Below are positions 35,951 to 44,900 of a DNA stretch of 64,000 nucleotides, piece after piece (the stretch's first letter is position 1; each line of letters opens with the position of its first letter). Both the position numbers and the translations under genes were made by a program. The stretch lies in assembly GCA_905221605.1 (NCBI GenBank), contig CAJNDS010002599.1, positions 118,501-182,500 on the forward strand. Direction: 5' to 3'. Origin of the DNA: Symbiodinium natans (taxonomy: Eukaryota > Sar > Dinophyceae > Suessiales > Symbiodiniaceae). Under the pieces are notes generated by a model. It was not told where the DNA came from. It searched no databases and saw nothing but the letters and a program-made list of their open reading frames with translations.

Positions 35951-35954
35951 GGGG

Positions 35955-36255
35955 GCTTCCCCCCAATACTAAATTACGAGCCCGGGCCTCCCCCCAATAC
36001 TAAATTACGAGCCCGGGCCTCCCCCCAATACTAAATTACGAGCCCGGGCCTCCCCCCAATACTAAATTACGAGCCCGGGCCTCCCCCCAATACCAAATTA
36101 CGAGCCCGGGCCTCCCCCCAATACTAAATTACGAGCCCGGGCCTCCCCCCAATACTAAATTACGAGCCCGGGCCTCCCCCCAATATTGAGCCCGGCCTCC
36201 CCCCAATACTAAATTACGAGCCCGGGCCTCCCCCCAATACTAAATTACGAGCCCG
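35955..36255 (+). repeat. 31-bp satellite, block 1
   Basis: Units of 31 bp contain CCCCCAATACTAAATTACGA followed by the palindrome GAGCCCGGGC and CTCC. About ten copies are nearly identical; one is shortened. Confidence 0.93.
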
Positions 36256-36409
36256 GGGGTTTGATAGTTTAGATAGTTTAGATAGTTTAGGTAGTTTTGG
36301 GGGTAGGTTGGGTCGCGGGTGGAGCCGAAAACTGCGGGTGGAGCCCAAAACTACCTATCTGTCTAAACTATCTAAACTATCTAAACTATCTAAACCCTCG
36401 GGCTCACCC

Positions 36410-36828
36410 AATACTAAATTACGAGTCTGGGCCTCCCCCCAATACTAAATTACGAGCCCGGGCCTCCCCCCAATACTAAATTACGAGCCCGGGCCTCCCC
36501 CCAATGCTACGAGCCCGGGCCTCCCCCCAAGACTAAATTACGAGCCCGGGCCTCCCCCCAATACTAAATTACGAGCCCGGGCCTCCCCCCAAAGCCTAAA
36601 ATACGAGCCGGGCCTCCCCCCAGTACTAAATTACGAGCCCGGGCCTCCCCCCAGTACTAAATGACGAGCCCGGACCTCCCCCCAATACTAAATTACGAGC
36701 CCGGGCCTCCCCCCAATACTGAATTACGAGCCAGGGCTTCCCCCCAATACTAAATTACGAGCCCGGGCCTCCCCCCCTAAATTACGAGCCCGGGCCTCCC
36801 CCTAATACTAAAAAACGAGCCCGGGGGT
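36410..36828 (+). repeat. 31-bp satellite, block 2
   Basis: About thirteen copies of the same 31-bp unit, more diverged than block 1 and flanked on both sides by TTTAGATAG units. Confidence 0.92.
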
Positions 36829-36949
36829 TTAGATAGTTTAAATAGTTTAGATAGTTTAGATAGTTTAGGTAGTTTTGGGGGTAGGTTGGGTCGCGGGTGG
36901 AGCCCAAAACTACCTAAACTATCTAAACTATCTAAACTATCTAAACCCC

Positions 36950-37165
36950 CGGGCTCACCCAATACTAAATTACGAGCCCGGGCCTCCCCCCAATATTACA
37001 TTACGAGCCCGGCCCTCCCCCCAAGACTAAATTACGAGCCCGGGCCTCCCCCCAATACTAAATTACGAGCCCGGGCCTCCCCCCAAGACTAAAATACGAG
37101 CCCGGGCCTCCCCCCAATACTAAATTACGAGCCCGGGCCTCCCCCCAATATTAAATTACGAGCCC
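36950..37165 (+). repeat. 31-bp satellite, block 3
   Basis: About seven copies ending at the junction with the 34-bp array. Confidence 0.92.
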
Positions 37166-37212
37166 TAAACCAACGGGGTTTACAAAGGCTGGGCAGTTTG
37201 GGGTAGGCCGTT

Positions 37213-37757
37213 TCGCGAGTTTCGCGACGCCCGGTGTGACAGGGTGGGACATGGTTCGCGACGCCCGGTGTGACAGGGTGGGACATGGTCCGCGACGCCC
37301 GGTGTGACAGGGTGTGACATGGTTCGCGACGCCCGGTGTGACAGGGTGAAACATGGTTCGCGACGCCCGGTGTGACAGGGTGGGACAGGTGGTGGGACAT
37401 GGTTCGCGACGCCCAGTGTGACAGGGTGGGTGGGATTGGGTTCGCGACGCCCGGTGTGACAGGGTGGGACATGGTTCGCGACGCCCGGCGTGACAGGGTG
37501 GGACAGGGTTCGCGACGCCCGGTGTGACAGGGTGGGACATGGTTCGCGACGCCCGGTGTGACAGGGTGGGACAGGTGGTGGGACATGGTTCGCGACGCCC
37601 GGTGTGACAGGGTGGGACAGGTGGTGGGACATGGTTCGCGACGCCCAGTGTGACAGGGTGGGACAGGGTTCGCGATGCCCGGTGTGACAGGGTGGGACAT
37701 GGTTCGCGACGCCCGGTGTGACAGGGTGGGACAGGGTTCGCGACGCCCGGTGCGAAA
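37213..37757 (+). repeat. 34-bp satellite
   Basis: Units of 34 bp read TTCGCGACGCCCGGTGTGAC then AGGGTGGGACATGG. There are about fifteen copies, some with a GTGGTGGGACA insertion. The His/Thr/Gly/Arg-rich minus-strand frames are repeat translations: all three frames are open and codon changes follow the DNA unit. Confidence 0.93.
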
Positions 37758-37837
37758 AGTTGTATTCCGTTGACGTGTGTAAAATGTTCCTCGTATATGA
37801 CCATATAGAGACATAGATGATAGTGGTGACGATAAGA

Positions 37838-37992
37838 GAATGTCATTACTACTGAAATAGTATATATTATATACTAGACTTATATGATATCTTATATATT
37901 GTACTTGACATATTGTATTTTTAGTATAATATATACTATATTTAACATATTATATAGTACATATTATAAAATGTATTACATATTCTACAATG
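37838..37992. other. AT-rich stretch
   Basis: About 150 bp made almost wholly of TATATA, ATTATA and TTTAGTATA words, sharply different from the GC-rich arrays on both sides. No gene is seen. It could be a promoter or boundary, but nothing proves this. Confidence 0.5.
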
Positions 37993-38114
37993 TTCGGCTA
38001 TGTTGATGCGCAGGGGTTTGAAGCAATGAGCTGGGGGAGGTGGAGTGCACGACTGCAGGTTTCAGCCCTCAACGTCTTCCCCCCCACATAATAGTGGGGA
38101 ATCATTGGATTCAG

Positions 38115-38433
38115 GGTAGCTGCGCTCGGGAGCACCCGGCGTAGGGAGGGGGGGGTGTCGGACGGGCATGGCCATGTCTGGCGCCCGCGACCTCGGCGCT
38201 GCAGGCGCATGTGAGAAGAGCGCAATTGGGACTTTGTTTTCGGGCCCGCGCGAAGGCCATGAAAGCAATGAAGGCGATGAAAGCCATGAAGGCCATGAAG
38301 GCCATGAAGGCCATGAAAGCCATGAAGGCCATGAAAGCCATGAAGGCCATGAAGGCGATGAAGTGAGCAGTACTGGCCCACGCTTTGTTCTTGCATGAGC
38401 AGTACTCTCGGCCTCCGTTCTCACTGGAGCCAT
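38115..38433 (+). repeat. 319-bp tandem unit, copy 1
   Basis: It begins GGTAGCTGCGCTCGGGAGCA and contains GCCATGTCTGGCGCCCGCGA. A 6-bp-phased tract of ATGAAGGCC / ATGAAAGCC follows, then GCAGTACTGGCCCACGC. In one frame the tract reads Met-Lys-Ala repeats; in another it reads Gly-His-Glu repeats. It is unclear whether any frame is translated. Confidence 0.93.
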
Positions 38434-38752
38434 GGTAGCTGCGCTCGGGAGCACCCGGCGTAGGGAGGGGGGGGTGTCGGACGGGCATGGCCATGTCTGG
38501 CGCCCGCGACCTCGGCGCTGCAGGCGCATGTGAGAAGAGCGCAATTGGGACTTTGTTTTCGGGCCCGCGCGAAGGCCATGAAAGCAATGAAGGCGATGAA
38601 AGCCATGAAGGCCATGAAGGCCATGAAGGCCATGAAAGCCATGAAGGCCATGAAAGCCATGAAGGCCATGAAGGCGATGAAGTGAGCAGTACTGGCCCAC
38701 GCTTTGTTCTTGCATGAGCAGTACTCTCGGCCTCCGTTCTCACTGGAGCCAT
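38434..38752 (+). repeat. 319-bp tandem unit, copy 2
   Basis: Essentially identical to copy 1, which implies recent duplication or homogenisation. Confidence 0.95.
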
Positions 38753-38934
38753 GGTAGCTGCGCTCGGGAGCACCCGGCGTAGGGAGGGGGGGGTGTCGGA
38801 CGGGCATGGCCATGTCTGGCGCCCGCGACCTCGGCGCTGCAGGCGCATGTGAGAAGAGCGCAATTGGATTTTGTTTTCGGGCCCGCACGAAGGCCATGAA
38901 AGCAATGAAGGCGATGAAAGCCATGAAGGCCATG
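38753..38934 (+). repeat. 319-bp tandem unit, copy 3, left part
   Basis: This part is 182 bp long, with one base lost near 38868, and is interrupted at 38934 by the retrotransposon. The rest of the same unit is at 47080-47215. The two parts add to 318 bp, exactly the expected length after the one-base loss. Confidence 0.92.
38914..38934 (+). repeat. Target-site duplication, left copy
   Basis: These 21 bp begin ATGAAAGCC and end GGCCATG. They are identical to 47059-47079 on the far side of the retrotransposon. Confidence 0.85.
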
Positions 38935-38964
38935 TCCGGCATCGAGCACTTTGCGCGAAGTGGC

Positions 38965-41900
38965 ATGGCTGACTGGGCTGCGTTGCAGCTCAGTTCTAAG
39001 CTCGATGCGATGATCTGTGTCCGAGTTGCAAGATATGTGACGGGTCTTTTATGCCAGACTTTGTGTCACGCACAGCTGTATCTCAGTGTGATGATAGGGG
39101 TGCTTGGCGGTATCGGGGCATATGATACTTTGCCAGGCATGGTTGCAATCACTTGTGTTACTTTGCTTTGTGTGCATGCACTTGGCATGCTCTCTCCTAG
39201 CGCAGGCATGGAGGTCACAAAACCAGTTGCCAATGAACCCAAACTCGACCATGATCCAAAGCGCAGTCGCGATTTGTGTGGAGGCGGTGGGGAGGCCACA
39301 TCGCATAGCGTAGGCAGCAAAGCTTGGCTCGATGTGGTTTTGGGGGTCTTGAAGACTCGCCACCTGCATCCGCCTGTTGCCCAGATCCGCATGTTGGTTG
39401 CAGATGCACAGGTCAAACAGAGGTTGGAAGGTGCCAAGCATCAAAAACAACAGGTTGACATTCTGTGCGGTGCTGCTTTTAAAGCCAAACTATGTTGGCA
39501 ACAGCAGTCACCTGATGGCCCATCGGCCCCCGCGCCCACGTCATCGTCCGGCCCCTTCCCGGCGCATGCTCCCCCTGTGCCCCAATGGCGTTTGAGGGCG
39601 CAGGACTGGCAACAATGCAAGCCTGCTAGCACGCCTGTGCCTCTGGCTCCTGATGGAAGGAAAGATGCTTTTCGCAAACAGGCCGCAGGGGATCCGATGT
39701 CCTTGTTGTGGACGCGCGCTCCAGGGGTCTACTGTGTGGATGGGGCTTCTGCAGATCGTGTGCTGCGCAGCATTCCAGCACATACGCCGCCAGCTGGCTT
39801 GTTTACGCTTATAACCTCTGCGCCCACTTCACGTTCGGAGCCGGTGCCTGTACAAGTCATTGTCCTTCACCCTGATGACACCCCACACATTGCATCGATA
39901 TACCTCACACATATTGGTGTGGATAAGCTTTGCAAGGTGGACTTCAAAGAGCTCACGTTAACTTCTGTTGATACAGTTGAGGTCCAGCTAGAATGGTGGG
40001 CTGACCTGTGTGAGGGCCCAGAGCGTCAGCACTTCCAGGACGTACTTGATGCGCAGAAGGCTGCATTGCTCACACCCACGACTGGTCTCACAGGAAAGGG
40101 CAAAGGTAGGGGTTACGAGCGGGACAAGGGCAAGGGCAAAGGGAAGCACAAAGGTGTTCCACCCACCGTCATCATGCTCATCAACACACATCTGAAGGCT
40201 TTGGTTGACTCTCCTGGGTCTGATGTTTTTGAGGCTGGGCAGACCAGTCATCACCGGGTGCAGGATGACTCCATTCGGGTGTGCACTAGGGTCACCAAAG
40301 CTCGTGCCCTCGAGTGGTTGACTACGGGGCTCCCTTCCAAGGCGGTCATTGCGAGGGACATCATTGCCTTTGCGGAACTTGAGCCTTACCGCAAAGTGTG
40401 GTTGCCAGATCGCTCTGCCCTAAGCGTTGGTCCTGCCCTTGAAACCATGCAGTCTCTTCGGTTGGCTTTGGCTGGCCTTTCGGGCGCGTGGGGTGTTATT
40501 CGTACTCCAGCAAGGTGGGGTGTGAGGGTTCACAAAAATCAGGAGGAGGCCGCCAAGAAAGTTCTTCAGCCGCACGTTGTTTTTGTGCCTGACTCGCATC
40601 ACAAGTTCTGCATCCGTGATCTGCCCCGTGAGTTTGATCCGGAAAGTGTGGTTGCCACCCTTGCAACTGATTCTTTCAAGCCGTACCTTGTCAGCAACCT
40701 GCTCACTGGACCCTCGTCCCGGAAAATCCTGTTTGCTTCCCCGTCGGAGCCTTCGGACATTGTGTTTGCCATTCGTGATGCTGGTGGCTCCGTTCACACC
40801 GTGTTGCTTGAGAAGCTCCCTGGGCCTGCTCCCTATCGCGCCTCTGCGACTCGTCATCCTGAAGACAGTAGCCCCACCCGCAAGACTCGCAGGCCTACTG
40901 AGCCTGCGCCCGCCGGAGGTGCCGCGTCTGATGTGCGTGGTGGAGGGCGCCCGCCGTGCGAGCAGCCAGATCATGTGCCAGACTTCAACAAAGAGTTCCC
41001 TGCTCTTCCATCTGCTCGAGTTGCATCCTTGCATGCCTCCGCTTCCAGTTGTGCCCATTCACAGGGTTTTCCAAATGAGGGAAACACGTGTTATGTCGCG
41101 GTTGTGCTCCAGATGCTCCTTCAGCTGGTTTCTATCTCTGCTTTGAAGGTCACTCAGGTCATTCAGCACGCCCCATTGCGTCAGGTCCTTGCCTCCCCCG
41201 GTCAAGATACCTGGCATGCGTTTTTGCGCGCGCTCAATCTTGGTGGAACTGATGCCCAGCCCGAAGACGCTGCCCTTTTCCTTGAAAGCATGATCGAGCC
41301 CGAACCTGCCCTCCAATCGCACGTTGAACTTGTTGAGGAGCTGTCGGTTGAGTGCGTAGGTTGCGGGGAGGCCAGGGTTCTCTGCAGTGCTGAGTTGGTT
41401 CATAGGGTTGCTCTGCCTGTTGAGCCCACCGATCTGCAGTCTCTACTGCGCACGGAGTTCACGCAACTTGCCGAAGAAATCGAAGTTTCTTGTCCTCAAT
41501 GTTTCGCTGCCACTGCGGTTCCGACGGCCAGGCAGTATCGCCCTGGCAAGGTCTTGTTCATACAACTCCGTCGTGGTGGTCTTCACGCTGCCAAGAACTC
41601 TGTCCCCGTGCAGCTGCAGTCGGTCGAGCTTCTAGGCATGTGCTGGGAGATCTGCGCGGTTGTTTGTCATAAGGGTCCTCAGGCCAATGATGGGCACTAC
41701 GTCGTCATGCAAGCTGATGCCTCCCAACCTCACGGGTGGACGCTGAAGGATGATGCACTTGTCCGCCCCGCTTCTCTTCAAGAAGTAGCTCTAATGTCCA
41801 CCACCTGTTCCATTCTCATGCTTCGCCCTCGTACGGCTGCGCAAACTGCTGGTGCGCTTCGCGACCCACCTGGTCTGCCCCACCCGCCCGCGACAGGTGG

Positions 41901-44900
41901 CGCATTTGCTCAAGGCCCTGGTCCTGCTCAGCCTGCGCAAGACACATGTGACATTGGCTTCACCTCTGCCCCTGTTGCTTGCCTCAGCTGTCAAGGCGTG
42001 CCCCTCCCTGACGAGGCGCAGCAGCAGTCCACTTGTGACCATCGCCCTGTGCGCTCTGCTCCTGATGCCCAAGCTTGGGCTATTGAGGCTCTGCGCGGCG
42101 AAGTCCAACGACTTCAGCAGGCGTTGCTCCAGCCGTGCCAAACCTGCGACGCTGGCAGCGAGCTCCGCCGTACCGTCTGTCAACTGCAGAGTGATGTCCG
42201 TGCTCAACAGGTCGTCATCCTGTCTCTTGAACGTGCAGTTGATGAGTTACGACATGCCCGGCAGGTTGCTGTTGAAGTGTCTGGCGGCGCTGTTACCCAG
42301 CCTGTTCACTCCGTGGTTGCCGAAGCTCTCTCTCGCTCTCCTCCTGCTGTTGCTGAGCCTTCTCCAGCCGAGCGACTTCCTTCCGCGAAGTCTACACAAT
42401 CTGTTGGAGCTGCTCTGCCGTCCTGTGTAGAAGGGAATTTTGCTCGTTCCCGCAATCCTGCACTCATCTCCGAAATTGCTCAGCTCAAGGCTGCGGGCAA
42501 CTCTATGCTAGCCTTTTTGGTTGAACGGCTTCACGCCGACGCTCTCCTGTTGCCGTTGGCGCATACTGCTGCAGATGCTGGGGCCTGGCGCTGCTTAGGT
42601 CGGCATATCACCTATGGTAAGCAGGAAATTCAGTCGCGTCTCGAAGGTGACCTGATAACGGACCAAGCTGTGAAGTGGCTTGTCGTGCGCATGCTCGCCC
42701 GTGGCCGGTATGTTAGGTTTAGCGATTTGCAAGGGACAAGCGGTTGGGACACATTGCGTACGTGTCTGCTACGTGCGTGTCAAGTTCCTAGCTGGTGGTG
42801 CCCACCTTGGGATGGCCAGCATGTTGTTTCCACGCCCTCCCGTAGTCGGCGGCCCCTTCTCCCTAAGGAATGGCAACGTTCCACCAGGCATGCCCGCAGT
42901 ACTTCTGTCAGGCGACAGACTGACCAGCCTGCTCCTGCCTCGCCTCGTTCTCGCAGCCGCCCCAAGAGCATTGCCAGTCTGTGCAACTTCTGGCCTCGTG
43001 CCACTACTATCTCCCCATCTGCTTGTCCAGTTCCCGACGCTGCTACTGCTGCCACGGCCCAGGGCCAGTGTTCAACAGTGGGTAACGATGCTGCGCAGGC
43101 AGCGGCCCCCACCCATGATGTCCAGCCAGCGCAGAAAACTGCCAACGCCAAAAAGAGGCGGAGACATAGGATTAAGGCCGACCTCAAAGGTGGTGAGCCG
43201 GAGGTTCAGGCCTCCGCTTCCCGCCCTGCTTTTCGGGTCCTGGTTGCTAACGTTACCTCCCTTTTCTCACGTGTTGCTGCAGTCTGCGCGCTTGGTTTCA
43301 GTCTTGCCTTCCTTGCTGAAACTGCCTTGACCGCAAAGGGTCAGGACATCTTGACCATGCAGCTTCAGAAAGAGGGTCGGTGTGTTGTGTGGAGTGGGCC
43401 GGTTGAGGGTGCCGGTGTTACTTCCTCACGTGGTGTTGCTCTCCTCGGTGGGCCTGGGGTGCGGGTTGAACCGCTCAGCGTTCCGGAGGAGCTTGCAGTT
43501 CACTGGCGTGATGGACGCCTTGTTGCTGGTAAGGTCCGCCTCGGCTCAACCTCGCAACCAGCTGAGGTCACCTGTGTTGCATGCTATGCTGATGTGTATG
43601 ACGTTGCCGCTCGCGAGCTGTTGTTTGAGCATCTAACTAGCTGGCTCACAACTGTCCACGGTCATGTCCTTTTCGGTGGAGATTTCAATACTGACTTGGA
43701 TGCTTCACCGTCGCTTTTCCGACTTCTATCCTCCGGCTACTGCACTGTCAACGCGGGCCATGAGATCACTTGTTGCGCTCACCGTGCCTCCCGGGGATCT
43801 GTTATAGATCACTTGCTTATCTCTCCGTCACTTCGGCCTGCTCTTTCCAGTGGCAGTGTGCTTTCTGAGGCCCCCTTCCCAACGCACCGGCCCGTCGTTG
43901 CTGACTTTGAAGGGCATCTCGTTGAAGATCGCTGGTCTGCTTTGCGGCTTCCTCGACATTTCCCTGTTGAGGGGTGCAAGCCGACTGCTGACGCTGCCAC
44001 GCGGTATGCGTCTGAGCTTGCGCGTGTCCAAGCCTTTGTTGATGCTGGTAGGCCGCTTGAGGCCTATGACGCTTGGGTCCATCTTGCGGAGGAGGATTTA
44101 TCATTCGCCTGCCGGCGCCAGGGTAAGCGGATCACCGACAGTCATCGAGGGCGGGCCCAGGATCCTGATCTTCAGGTTTGTGTCCCGGCACGTTTGGCGG
44201 GGTGTGCTTTGCGGGGTGATGCTAACTCCAGGCGGCTTGAGAGAGCACGTTCTGGTCTCGCTGAGCTTTGTTGCCGTTGGGACACCTGTGCGCGTCAAGG
44301 CACGCAACACAGCATTTGGGCCAATGCAAGACGGCGGGTGATCTTGGTTGATGACTCTTTGGCGTCACTTCCTACTGCGCTCCCTTCTCTCGAACAGGTC
44401 CGGTCTGTGCTGGATTGGCTCCGTGCTGAAATCAATCGCCGTCATAGTCGGGAGCGCCACTCTGCGTTGTCGCAGTGGCGCGCTTCCATGATGACCTCTC
44501 AGGCTGCACGTTTCCGCTGGGCTAAGGCCAAGCATGCGCGTTGGCAAAATGTATTTGACACACCTGCTTGTTTTGATGCCCTGGAAAAAATTTGGAAGCC
44601 TGTTCTTTGCCGGGCGACTGGCCCAGCTGAGTCTCGTGCCAGTGTCGTTGGTGCCTCCCCTGGCGTTCCTGCTGCGGGCTTGCAGGCCATTTCAAAGTTG
44701 GATCTCTTGTCCATCACAGGTGCTGAGCTGCTGGGTGCCGCAAAGCATATTCCCTCTCGCTCTGCGTGCGGTGCTGATGGATGGAGGCGCGCTGAACTGT
44801 TGGCTTTGCCACTTCCGCTTTGGGATTCACTTGCTGCTGTCCTTCGCGGCATGACTGCCAACGCTGTCTGGCACCAATCCTTGGTCACTGTTGTGACCTC

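Noticed and set aside
34832-36479. Leu-Asn-Tyr and Leu-Asp-Ser repeat peptides
   Set aside because: Translations of the 9-bp TTTAGATAG / CTATCTAAA units.
35955-37757. CRISPR-like array
   Set aside because: The 31-bp and 34-bp units are contiguous, without unique spacers, and no cas-like gene is present in this eukaryotic-looking sequence.
37125-37846. Overlapping frames of 150-231 codons rich in His, Thr, Gly and Arg
   Set aside because: All three minus-strand frames are open because the 34-bp unit lacks stops; the peptide period follows the DNA period.
38806-38934. LINE start codon at 38806
   Set aside because: It lies in the host 319-bp repeat, upstream of the target-site duplication; the element's first in-frame Met is at 38965.
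38062-38966. Minus-strand frames of 130-264 codons (Ala-Phe-Met, His-Gly-Leu repeats)
   Set aside because: They span several 319-bp units on the strand opposite the Met-Lys-Ala-type tract and change frame type between units; no independent support.
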